The notes under the pieces: model-generated
Told to the model about the DNA's origin: nothing
Database searches by the model: none
What the model saw: the letters and a program-made list of their open reading frames with translations, nothing else
Translations under genes and position numbers: made by a program
Shown here: positions 1 through 7,160 of the stretch, in pieces
Numbering within the stretch: position 1 is the first letter of the stretch
Layout: each line of letters begins with the position of its first letter
Origin: Bacteroidales bacterium UBA6346
Lineage (GTDB): Bacteria > Bacteroidota > Bacteroidia > Bacteroidales > UBA932
NCBI GenBank assembly: GCA_002438905.1
Contig: DJSA01000092.1
Coordinates: 1 to 26,356 of the forward strand
DNA: 26,356 nucleotides
Reading direction: 5' to 3'

Positions 1-299
1 CCCCAGCAGATGAACTCGTCCAGCGACTCTGCCCCGGGATAAAGCGTCCGGTAGCAGTCATACAGCCGTACAAGCTGCGTTATGCGCCCACAAGACCTCA
101 TAGGAGTGAGCGAAGCGAAGAAATCATTGATTGTCAGACACTCCGGCATCAACACCGCCTTTCCGGCACCCGCAGTGCAGCCGCAGACATGCTTCCGGAA
201 AAACGCCGACGAACGCCGGTTCGGGAATATGAACGTCAGCCGAGGGAAATCCTCCTTCCGGAAATAATACTCCGCAACCTGTTTCAAGAAAGGTGTCAT
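1..299 (-). CDS. PD-(D/E)XK nuclease family protein, AddB-like (N-terminus only)
   Basis: Reading leftwards from an ATG at 299 the frame is open to the window edge, giving 99 residues of an incomplete protein. The start MTPFLKQVAEYY, the block FIFPNRRSSAFFRKH at about residues 24-38, then TINDFF (residues 64-69) and DEFICWG at the cut end match the N-terminus of the large (roughly 950 aa) Bacteroidales proteins annotated as PD-(D/E)XK nuclease family, AddB/RecB-type. The PNRRS block stands where AddB-like proteins carry a degenerate nucleotide-binding motif. Family role: a partner in double-strand-break end processing and recombination. The nuclease domain itself would lie outside the window, so catalysis cannot be judged here. 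A -7-like promoter element lies about 56 bases upstream. Confidence 0.75.
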   Translation of the reverse strand, partial: MTPFLKQVAEYYFRKEDFPRLTFIFPNRRSSAFFRKHVCGCTAGAGKAVLMPECLTINDFFASLTPMRSCGRITQLVRLYDCYRTLYPGAESLDEFICW

Positions 300-354
300 A
301 TTTACTAAAGTCTTTTCATTTTCTATATCATCAAGGCATTTTCTCCAAACACCG

Positions 355-362
355 CAAAGATA
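355..362 (-). promoter_or_regulatory. Possible promoter -7 element (TATCTTTG) for the AddB-like gene
   Basis: The minus strand reads TATCTTTG, an exact match to the Bacteroides -7 consensus TAnnTTTG. Nineteen bases upstream there is AACT instead of TTTG, so only half of the promoter is recognisable. It would give a leader of about 50 bases before the ATG at 299. Confidence 0.4.
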
Positions 363-457
363 ATCCTCGCTTGTGCAAGACAGTTTCTCAAACACACGAA
401 TAGCACCGAAATTCTTCATAAAAACCGTAAAGGGAAGCCCGACGAGATTTTTTCATG

Positions 458-476
458 AGCGGAGGGCATTCCCTCC
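458..476. terminator. GC-rich inverted repeat after the CARF nuclease gene (possible terminator)
   Basis: GGAGGG (461-466) and CCCTCC (471-476) form a perfect six-base stem with a four-base loop, just past the stop codon of the CARF nuclease gene. On the transcript (minus) strand a further GAG/CTC pairing with one bulged G lengthens it. There is no U-run on the minus-strand side (the following bases are GCTCATGAAAAAATC), so it is not a textbook intrinsic terminator. The stretch 300-497 otherwise holds only the leader of the next gene. Confidence 0.35.
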
Positions 477-497
477 CTCGGCATGAAGCCGCAGCCC

Positions 498-1628
498 CTA
501 CAATTCGTGCCGGGAAACCACCTCGTCCAGCCACTCGGGCAAAAGACTGATATGCCCCACCCTCGAAGCCATGTCCTTCGGGGCGAACCAATATATTCCC
601 AAATCCTCACATTTCTCCACAAGTGACTTGTTCAGCGGAAGATAACTCACAAGAATCGCCTTGGAATCCGTGCCTCCGTAAGTCTCCCGCACCCCGTCAA
701 TCTTGAAAATGTCAGAGGAAAACACCTCCCCGGACTTGCACTCGATCAGTAGCAACCGCTGCTTGTCATTCACGAGAAGATCCACCTCATTCTTTACGGA
801 ATTTTTCTCCACATCATTGAAAATCACGTCCCTCCAGATGCCGCGACCTGCCTCTCCTCCACGTTCCCGGTCCCAGCGTGAGACAACGTCCGCAACAACT
901 ATTTCCCACCAACGGCCAAGAAACATAATCTCGCAGCTCCTCCTGCAGGCCGAGTCGAACAGCACTTCCGCTCCCTTATAGATTGTCAACGTACCACCAT
1001 CTGTCTCAATGTGATAGCCACAATGAAGCTTCCCCGAAAAGAACTTCCCACGCTTGGGCTCCGGAAGCCCGCGGAACCACCTCTTCGCCTCCGTGTAGAC
1101 ATCGAAGTGTCTCTCTATGAACTTCTTGGCATAATAGGCCGTGTTCACGTCCAGCGGCTTCATCTTTCCCACATCCTCAAACTCACGCACGCTGTTGCCA
1201 TAGAGTCTCATATACTCTGAATTGCTTATGGTCTGAGTCAGACGGTTGCGCCTATAGTCGAAAGTGTCGATCCAGTATCCGTCCTGAGTTATGTATATGC
1301 CTCGCTCACCGAACTCCATCGCCACCTTTCCGGCCGCCATGGCCATAATCTTCGTCCCCTCCGAGAGATTATAGATGAACTCGACCCCAGGGTTAGCCTC
1401 CTGAATCTCTCCGCACACACGCATAATCTCCTCCACGTCATACGGACCCACGAGATATTCATGAACCCTGATTTTCGGGGATATAAGACGGAGCATGTCC
1501 TTGTATGTTCCTTTCGTTTCCCTTGTCGCCACAAGATGTATGACATTGGGAGAGAATTCTTTGATTCCCAGATATATGGAATCCAGATCCTTGCCTACCG
1601 TAATTATCTGATGCCTTGGTTTTGTCAT
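498..1628 (-). CDS. CARF-domain PD-(D/E)XK nuclease, DUF1887 / Card1-Can2 family, no CRISPR genes nearby
   Basis: The protein has 376 residues. Residues 1 to about 150 look like a Rossmann-type CARF domain, with an N-terminal hydrophobic strand and the diagnostic motif NLSEGTK at 87-93, equivalent to the NxTGGTK ligand loop of CARF proteins. Residues about 230-345 carry a PD-(D/E)XK nuclease core: LGRWWE (237-242, the conserved Glu on the first helix), NEVD (280-283) and IECK (295-298). This order, length and motif set is that of DUF1887 proteins. In the studied members Card1 and Can2, cyclic tetra-adenylate made by type III CRISPR complexes binds the CARF domain and switches on metal-dependent nicking of DNA and cleavage of RNA. 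All catalytic residues seem present, so the protein looks intact. No cas gene or repeat array is in the window, so a trans-acting CRISPR system or another nucleotide signal must be assumed. No clear promoter is visible; a strong terminator of the upstream gene separates the two. Confidence 0.85.
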   Translation of the reverse strand: MTKPRHQIITVGKDLDSIYLGIKEFSPNVIHLVATRETKGTYKDMLRLISPKIRVHEYLVGPYDVEEIMRVCGEIQEANPGVEFIYNLSEGTKIMAMAAGKVAMEFGERGIYITQDGYWIDTFDYRRNRLTQTISNSEYMRLYGNSVREFEDVGKMKPLDVNTAYYAKKFIERHFDVYTEAKRWFRGLPEPKRGKFFSGKLHCGYHIETDGGTLTIYKGAEVLFDSACRRSCEIMFLGRWWEIVVADVVSRWDRERGGEAGRGIWRDVIFNDVEKNSVKNEVDLLVNDKQRLLLIECKSGEVFSSDIFKIDGVRETYGGTDSKAILVSYLPLNKSLVEKCEDLGIYWFAPKDMASRVGHISLLPEWLDEVVSRHEL

Positions 1629-1673
1629 GATGCGGTGTTATGTTTTCTGTTTATATGGTATACAAATTCCCAG

Positions 1674-1710
1674 ATATAAAAATCCTCCGCGAGCCGAAGC
1701 CCACGGAGGA
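1674..1710 (-). terminator. Strong intrinsic terminator of the rubrerythrin gene
   Basis: On the minus strand, a 12-base-pair stem (outer arms TCCTCCG and CGGAGGA, 1704-1710 and 1683-1689, two G-U pairs inside) closes on a TTCG tetraloop and is followed directly by TTTTTATAT. Stem, stable loop and U-tract are all canonical. It lies 64 bases after the rubrerythrin stop codon and insulates the CARF nuclease gene from it. Confidence 0.85.
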
Positions 1711-1774
1711 CAAAGTTAACAATCTGCCGCGAAAAATCCTTTTGTGAAAGCAGCAAATCTCTATTCAGAAAGGA

Positions 1775-2329
1775 TTATTTTTGGAAATACTTCTTCCAAA
1801 GACCCTGGAATCCAGCACCATGACGGGCCTCGTCCCTCGCCATCTCATGAACAGTGTCGTGGATAGCGTCAAGATTCTGCGCCTTTGCAAGCATTGCGAT
1901 GCGGAACTTGTCGGCGCATGCACCCTGCTCGGCGAGCATCCTCTTCTGGACATTGGTCTTGGTGTCCCATACGCACTCCCCAAGAAGTTCGGCGAACTTC
2001 GAGGCATGTTCTGCCTCCTCGAAGGCGTATCTCTTGAAGGCATCTGCAATCTCGGGATAGCCTTCCCTATCGGCCTGACGGCTCATAGCCAGATACATCC
2101 CCACCTCGGAGCACTCGCCCGAGAAATGTGCGCGCAGTCCCTCAAGAATCTCAGGGTCAACGCCCTTTGCAACTCCAAGCTTGTGCTCGCAGGCCCAAGA
2201 CAAATCTCCGTCCTCGTCCTTAATTTCCTCAAACTTATCTGCCTTTGCGTGGCAAATAGGACATTCTGCAGGCGGCTCAGTACCTTCGCAGATGTAGCCG
2301 CACACCATGCATCTGAATTTCTTAATCAT
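1775..2329 (-). CDS. Reverse rubrerythrin (N-terminal rubredoxin-like domain, C-terminal ferritin-like domain)
   Basis: The 184-residue cytoplasmic protein starts with a rubredoxin-type iron site, CxxCG at 7-11 and CPIC at 23-26. A four-helix ferritin-like domain follows from about residue 58. It shows the di-iron ligand pattern: Glu72 or Glu75 on the first helix, EEAEH (104-108), Glu134, and RDEARH (165-170). Classical rubrerythrin carries the rubredoxin domain at the C-terminus; here it is at the N-terminus, as in the reverse rubrerythrins. The family reduces hydrogen peroxide (and in some members oxygen) with electrons from NAD(P)H via rubredoxin reductase, protecting anaerobes from oxidative stress. 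The gene stands alone, with its own consensus promoter upstream and strong terminator downstream. Confidence 0.9.
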   Translation of the reverse strand: MIKKFRCMVCGYICEGTEPPAECPICHAKADKFEEIKDEDGDLSWACEHKLGVAKGVDPEILEGLRAHFSGECSEVGMYLAMSRQADREGYPEIADAFKRYAFEEAEHASKFAELLGECVWDTKTNVQKRMLAEQGACADKFRIAMLAKAQNLDAIHDTVHEMARDEARHGAGFQGLWKKYFQK

Positions 2330-2402
2330 AATCTCAAATCTTTAATCGTTTAACATTGTGCTTCTTGTAAATCTTAATTTTTAATTATTAAAATATACTC
2401 GG

Positions 2403-2433
2403 CAAAGATAATAATTGCGCCGGAAATAACAAA
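2403..2433 (-). promoter_or_regulatory. Consensus Bacteroides promoter for the rubrerythrin gene
   Basis: On the minus strand TTTG (2430-2433) is followed after exactly 19 bases by TATCTTTG (2403-2410), matching the published -33 TTTG / -7 TAnnTTTG consensus in sequence and spacing. Transcription would start near 2396, giving an AT-rich leader of about 65 bases. The remainder of the 2330-2538 gap holds only this leader and the terminator at 2490-2516. Confidence 0.7.
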
Positions 2434-2489
2434 ATCCCCGACACAAAAAATCTCCGCAAAAATCTAGCCCGCCGGAGAATTACGCAAAC

Positions 2490-2516
2490 GGCAGCCTTCA
2501 GGATGTGAAGACTGCC
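2490..2516 (-). terminator. Hairpin terminator at the end of the SusCD-protease cluster
   Basis: An 11-base-pair inverted repeat (GGCAGCCTTCA at 2490-2500 against TGAAGACTGCC at 2506-2516, one G-U pair, five-base loop) lies 22 bases past the stop codon of the last lipoprotein gene. The minus-strand bases after the stem are GTTTGCG, a weak U-tract, so termination may be partial or assisted. Confidence 0.6.
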
Positions 2517-2538
2517 GCCCAAAAGACTACAGAATGAT

Positions 2539-4623
2539 TCATTTTGACTCAAGCACAAGCCCTTTGATATTCAGGTAAGTGTTGTCCCCTCCAGATGCAG
2601 CTCTCAAGTAGAAGTCCTCATCCCACGACAATGACTTCATGTCCTCCGCGACATTGAATGTGACTTTGACCTTCTCTTGGCTTCTGCCATCTGCAGTACC
2701 GACAATAACGCCATAGAGGACAAGCTTCCTTTCGGTGGAATCCCACGAATAAGAAACAAGACTCGAAACCACATCCTTGTAATCAGCCCAATCTGTCTTC
2801 ATATTCAGTTTGATTTTAGCCTTCCCCTTTTCAGAAGAATCAATATCGACAGTGAGAACTGCCGGTGAGGCAACATTCGAATAGTAGCCTGTTGCAGACA
2901 CGCTGAACTCGTGCGGACCGGTCCATTCATCAGCTGTCACTGTCACATACTTCATTGAAGACGTGTCAATTTCGTATGCATAGGAATTTGCTCCGGTCGT
3001 CACTTTCACAAGACCGCTGTCGTACGTGTAGGTTCCGTATACGAGTCCCGATGCATTTCCGAAGCCGTCAAGGAGGAGATCCGCAGCACCTGTGCAGGTG
3101 TATGTTCCGGCTTCCTTGCCCTTGGAGACGAAGCGCGGATAGCCGCTTGCATAGCACTCATAGCGGTAAATAGGCGTGTCTCCATCGTAAATCAAGGCAC
3201 GACATGCCTCCGTTATCGAAGAGCCGCTCTCGAAGACAAGACGAACCGGCAGAGCCAGATACTCGCTCGGAGAGAAGAAATACCAGCTCTTTTCGCCACC
3301 GCGGGTAATCTCCGCAAGGTGACGCTCGCCATAGCCGCCGTAACCATAATCTCCGTCCGCAGCGTCAGCGAAAGTAAAGTCCGGATTCTTGCTTGCGAAA
3401 TAATATCTTGAACGCTCCGGCTTAGGCACCTGAAGATCAGTGGTGTAGAGGAACGCGTCCCCGTTCTCGAACCATGTTCCGCTGAGGCCGAAATCCTTTT
3501 TGCGGTTCTTGTCAAGAGCATATTCCGGAAGATATGAGAACTTGTTGTCATCCTCGTCAAAATAATAGCACCCGTCGAAGTCATACTCCATATCGTCCGT
3601 CGTCTTGAAGAAGAACGATGTATTTCCGTTCATCTTCAGCGTAAGTTCCGGAGCGGCAGGAGTGTAGAGACGGTTGCCGCCGGCCTTTATGCGATAGCCC
3701 ACATAGTCCCCAGTGAAAGGCTTGCCGATGTAGTCCGTTATTTCAGTCGATGTTGTCGAAATCGTCACGTTCTCGTCTGGCATAACGAAATACCAGCACT
3801 CGCCGAAATCCGCATCCTGATCCGTCCAGTAATAATCGATGTTCACGCCGCTGTCTGAAGTTACTTTGAGCGCGGCCTTGTAGCCGAGTTCGCCGCCCCA
3901 GATGAATTTGACGAGAAGGCCGTAAATCTCGTCATAGACGCGCTCATCTTCAGGGGCGTCCCAGTCACTGCAGCAGTTGTACATGGTGATGTAGGAATGG
4001 GAATCGCTGACCGGCGTGATTATGTGCATGTCCTTGTCCACCGTAAACCCGAGCACGACTGGCGCCTCAGGCATGGTGAACGAGAATATGTAGCGCGAAT
4101 CGGCCTCGGATACGGATTCAAGTTCACATTCCTCGCCATTATATGTCACGGAAGCCATCTTTCTCGTGATGTCTGTCATGGTGACCGTCACCTCTATCTT
4201 CTCTCCCGCAGGGCCGAGTTCTGCCACGTCAACGCTGAAGTATGACGGGTCAGCAGTGTAGCTGATGGGATAGGCATCCGGCTGGTTTTCAACCACAATC
4301 GCTGCCACGACAACGTCCTTTGCAGGCATGGTGAAATTGTAAAGACCCTCTGTCCCGTCCTCATTTCCCGAGACCTTGGTGCTCTTGACCCCGTTCACGG
4401 TGACAGCCGAGACGTGATGGTTTTCCTTCTTCACCTTCACCGTCACGGAAACGGTCTCATCGGCCTTCGCTTTTTCCGGAATCGCCACTTCGCAGAGTTC
4501 ACTATCAGCGACAAGTCTAATCCCGTATTCGGAAACGCTGCCCGTCCCCTCCTTCTCACATCCTCCGAGAAGAAGCAATGCCGAAGAGGCGAGGGTGTAT
4601 AATATCTTGTTTTTCAGATTCAT
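2539..4623 (-). CDS. Large surface lipoprotein with three repeated beta modules, unknown function
   Basis: The 694-residue product begins with a short basic end, a hydrophobic stretch and the lipobox LLGGC, so Cys22 is the likely lipidated residue; EKEG follows, the acidic/lysine-rich pattern linked to surface export in Bacteroidetes. Three similar modules can be seen, at about 33-110, 117-196 and 200-292. Each ends in a strand with the signature (F/T/V)MPxxxV: FTMPAKDVVV, FTMPEAPVVL, FVMPDENVTI. The remainder (about 300-694) is rich in Tyr, Gly and Asp, with no enzymatic motif that I recognise. It is the last gene of the cluster, 12 bases after the lipocalin-like gene and directly before a terminator. 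I infer a ligand-binding or adhesive surface protein accessory to the SusCD transporter. Confidence 0.75.
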   Translation of the reverse strand: MNLKNKILYTLASSALLLLGGCEKEGTGSVSEYGIRLVADSELCEVAIPEKAKADETVSVTVKVKKENHHVSAVTVNGVKSTKVSGNEDGTEGLYNFTMPAKDVVVAAIVVENQPDAYPISYTADPSYFSVDVAELGPAGEKIEVTVTMTDITRKMASVTYNGEECELESVSEADSRYIFSFTMPEAPVVLGFTVDKDMHIITPVSDSHSYITMYNCCSDWDAPEDERVYDEIYGLLVKFIWGGELGYKAALKVTSDSGVNIDYYWTDQDADFGECWYFVMPDENVTISTTSTEITDYIGKPFTGDYVGYRIKAGGNRLYTPAAPELTLKMNGNTSFFFKTTDDMEYDFDGCYYFDEDDNKFSYLPEYALDKNRKKDFGLSGTWFENGDAFLYTTDLQVPKPERSRYYFASKNPDFTFADAADGDYGYGGYGERHLAEITRGGEKSWYFFSPSEYLALPVRLVFESGSSITEACRALIYDGDTPIYRYECYASGYPRFVSKGKEAGTYTCTGAADLLLDGFGNASGLVYGTYTYDSGLVKVTTGANSYAYEIDTSSMKYVTVTADEWTGPHEFSVSATGYYSNVASPAVLTVDIDSSEKGKAKIKLNMKTDWADYKDVVSSLVSYSWDSTERKLVLYGVIVGTADGRSQEKVKVTFNVAEDMKSLSWDEDFYLRAASGGDNTYLNIKGLVLESK

Positions 4624-4635
4624 AGTCTTTTTGTA

Positions 4636-5112
4636 TTAAAGAAAAAGGAATATGCCGGACTCGCCTGCCGAAGCCTTCGAAAACAGCGGAGTCCTGACAG
4701 ACTCGGGAATTTCCTCCCGTGAGTATATGCTTGTCACGGATTCGTCGTTGAGAGAGACAAGAACAAGCTTCGTGTCCGACTCGGAAAGCGAGTAGCTGTA
4801 TGTTGACGACCACTCTGTCCCGTCGGTATAAATGCCATCGAGTATGTTGCCTTCAGACGTGAATGTTCCGTCAAGACGGGAGTACGCCGCCGTCGCGGTC
4901 TGCTGCCAGAGAGTGAACGTCCCGTCCGCGGAGAGCTCCATCCAGACGTCGAAACCTTTCGGAGTCTTGCCGTTCCAGGAGGTTAGGTGCCATTGCCCGG
5001 TGACCCCGGAAGCGATGTCGGGCCTTGAGTCCTTTTTGCACGAGAACATCAGCGGAAGCGCGAGAACGGCCGCGATGATGAATGCGATATATTTTTTCAT
5101 TTTCATAATCAT
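4636..5112 (-). CDS. Small lipocalin-like lipoprotein
   Basis: The 158-residue protein has a signal peptide ending in LMFSC, making Cys25 (from this start) the lipidation site; KKD follows. The mature part opens with GQWHLTSWNG at about residues 40-49, the G-x-W strand that begins lipocalin-like beta-barrels in many Bacteroidetes lipoproteins, and continues with short alternating strands. Three in-frame ATG codons lie close together (5112, 5106, 5100) and all give a workable signal peptide, so the exact start is open. It starts 7 bases after the subtilase stop codon, which strongly suggests co-transcription and perhaps translational coupling. The ligand is unknown; the class assignment rests on the opening motif and size only. 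Confidence 0.7.
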   Translation of the reverse strand: MIMKMKKYIAFIIAAVLALPLMFSCKKDSRPDIASGVTGQWHLTSWNGKTPKGFDVWMELSADGTFTLWQQTATAAYSRLDGTFTSEGNILDGIYTDGTEWSSTYSYSLSESDTKLVLVSLNDESVTSIYSREEIPESVRTPLFSKASAGESGIFLFL

Positions 5113-5119
5113 TTGTGTA

Positions 5120-7156
5120 TTAGAGCCATCCTCCGTTTAATGCGGTTCCCTCACGAGCGATGATATAAAACTCCTTGGTGATTTCCATTCCGCCCATCAT
5201 TAGGCCGTTGTTAATCCTATCCCCGCCGGCGATCGCCTTGACTGTAATTCGGGCGCTCCCCGGTTTTGTGCACTTTATCATCAGCTTGCCGTTGTACATG
5301 CTCGGAGCCTCCGGCATGCCGAGACGCTTGATGTCGTTGTCGAACATCTTCACGTCTGTGTAGGTGAGATTCTCTGCAGAGCCGCCGAAATGAGCGTCGA
5401 GGGCAATGAGCTGAAGGTTGCCGGTCGGAACCACGAGACACGGCGTGCCTTCAATCTGCATCAGCAGACGGGTTGCATCGACAAGTCCGGTGCCCATCCG
5501 GCCGCCGATGTAGTCTTCGAGGTTGATTGTGGCAAGGGTCGTCTTCGTGCCGCTGAAACGGGACTCGATGTCGTTCACTGACGTGAGGAGCATCGAGGTG
5601 AACTCGCTGCGGGTGAATTTCTTGCCGGTCTTCAGGGCATACGAAAGTCCGAGAGCGGCAACTCCGGAGACATGAGGGCAGGCCATCGAGGTGCCCTGCA
5701 TGTAGCCGTAGTCCTCGCCGTCACTGTCCGGAAGTTCGGAGCAGACCGTCGAAAGGACTCCGGCACGCTCGCCGCCGGTGAAACCGCCGGTCTCGCCGCC
5801 CGGAGCCGCGATGTTGCAGCCGTAGCCGTAACATGTGTAGTAGGCCGGGAGGGCATCGGGGCCGATTGCCGTGACGGAGATGCACTCGCCATAGGCACCG
5901 GGATAGTTGGAGCGGTTCTTCGCGTCGTTGCCGGCCGCATAGATTGCAATGCCGCCCTGGAGAGCCTCACAGTTGCTCTTGTTCAGGAAGTAGTCGAGAG
6001 CCTCGCAGAGAAGCGGAGCCTTCTGGTAGAAGGCCGCGTCGGAAGTGATGTCCATACCGGTGTAGCCGTATGAGCACTGAAGTATGCAGGCACCATTGTC
6101 GGCGGCATACTTGATGGCACGGCTCGTGGCGTAGTCCGTTGCGGAAACGCTTGCGGAGAAAATCTGGCAGGACATTATACGTACACCGTCACCATTGCCG
6201 GTTCCGCCCGCGACTCCGCCGACTCCGATGCCGTTATTGTTGACTGCCGCTATGGTTCCGGCCACATGCGTCCCGTGCCCGCTGTCGGAATAGTCCTTTC
6301 CGCCTGAAGTGTAGGACTTGTCCCATGTAATCGGGCCGTCGTCCACGAAATTGTAGCCGTGTACGTCGTCCACATAGCCGTTGCCATCGTTGTCGACACC
6401 GTCTCCGTCAGTCTCTTTCGGGTTGGTCCACATGTTCGCGGCAAGATCCGGATGGCTGTATTTCACGCCCTCGTCCAGCACGGCCACAATCACGCGCGGG
6501 TCGCCGGCCGTGAGTTTCCAGGCATCGGCCACATTTATATCCGCACCGGCTCTCGCTTCAGTTGCAATAGCCTGGTCCGCATTGTTGATGTAGTGCCACT
6601 GCCAGAAGCCGTTCGGGTCGTTGAACGGGAAGGCTGTCATCGACTTGGTGAGAGCAGCACCGCTCTTGAACGGCCAGACCTTTCCGTCAGAGGCCTTCTG
6701 AAGCTTTGCGCTGTACTGAATCTTGTCTATCTCGGCAACAGAGGCGAGACTCTCGGCAGCAGCCGTCAGATCCTGAGTCGGAGCGAAGTGCAGGAGATAC
6801 CACCTGTGAAGCCCGGCGACACGTGTCGCGGCCTCATTGTCGCACCCCTTGGGGAACACCCTTTCCATTCCGGTGAGTTCAAGCGAGGCAAGCACCTCGT
6901 CAACCGAGGCGATGCCGGACGATAGGGCATCTCCGGAGCGCGTGAGCACATGATTCTCCACTGCCTCCACAGCGTCTTCATCGAACTTGACAATCAGCAC
7001 GTTGTCCCCGTCTGCCTGCGGAGCGTTGCAGACCTTTCCCAGGAGCGAAGTCGCGGAATTGTCGCTTCCGTCAACAGACAGATTCTCCGCCGTGCAGGAG
7101 GCCAGAAGCAGGGCCGCAAAAAGTATGGTTATATCTTTTTTTCTCATAATCATCAT
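5120..7156 (-). CDS. Subtilisin-like serine protease (family S8), surface lipoprotein
   Basis: The frame runs open to 7255, but that would overlap the previous gene. ATGs at 7156, 7153 and 7147 place a signal peptide directly before LLLASC, so I start at 7156 (678 residues, lipid Cys21). Residues about 55-150 resemble an inhibitory pro-domain (DNVLIVKFDEDAV onward). The catalytic domain holds all expected residues: Asp228 in AVLDEGV, His294 in SGHGTHVAG, oxyanion Asn410 in AAGND and Ser490 in GTSMACPHVSG. After the Asp, a loop of the form DGDGVDNDGNG (about 250-260) looks like a calcium-binding insertion known from bacteroidal and cyanobacterial subtilases. A beta-rich C-terminal region of about 100 residues follows. 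It would cleave proteins at the cell surface; lying with SusCD it probably supplies peptides for import. The gap to the previous gene is only 4 bases. Confidence 0.92.
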   Translation of the reverse strand: MMIMRKKDITILFAALLLASCTAENLSVDGSDNSATSLLGKVCNAPQADGDNVLIVKFDEDAVEAVENHVLTRSGDALSSGIASVDEVLASLELTGMERVFPKGCDNEAATRVAGLHRWYLLHFAPTQDLTAAAESLASVAEIDKIQYSAKLQKASDGKVWPFKSGAALTKSMTAFPFNDPNGFWQWHYINNADQAIATEARAGADINVADAWKLTAGDPRVIVAVLDEGVKYSHPDLAANMWTNPKETDGDGVDNDGNGYVDDVHGYNFVDDGPITWDKSYTSGGKDYSDSGHGTHVAGTIAAVNNNGIGVGGVAGGTGNGDGVRIMSCQIFSASVSATDYATSRAIKYAADNGACILQCSYGYTGMDITSDAAFYQKAPLLCEALDYFLNKSNCEALQGGIAIYAAGNDAKNRSNYPGAYGECISVTAIGPDALPAYYTCYGYGCNIAAPGGETGGFTGGERAGVLSTVCSELPDSDGEDYGYMQGTSMACPHVSGVAALGLSYALKTGKKFTRSEFTSMLLTSVNDIESRFSGTKTTLATINLEDYIGGRMGTGLVDATRLLMQIEGTPCLVVPTGNLQLIALDAHFGGSAENLTYTDVKMFDNDIKRLGMPEAPSMYNGKLMIKCTKPGSARITVKAIAGGDRINNGLMMGGMEITKEFYIIAREGTALNGGWL

Positions 7157-7160
7157 TTTC

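Noticed and set aside
300..497. CRISPR repeats near the CARF nuclease
   Set aside because: I looked for regularly spaced direct repeats on both sides of the gene and saw none; only a single short inverted repeat is present.
1711..1718. TAACTTTG on the minus strand as promoter of the CARF nuclease gene
   Set aside because: It fits TAnnTTTG, but transcription would start inside the strong terminator at 1674-1710 and the -33 position is CCTT-like, not TTTG. I left the promoter of the CARF gene unassigned.
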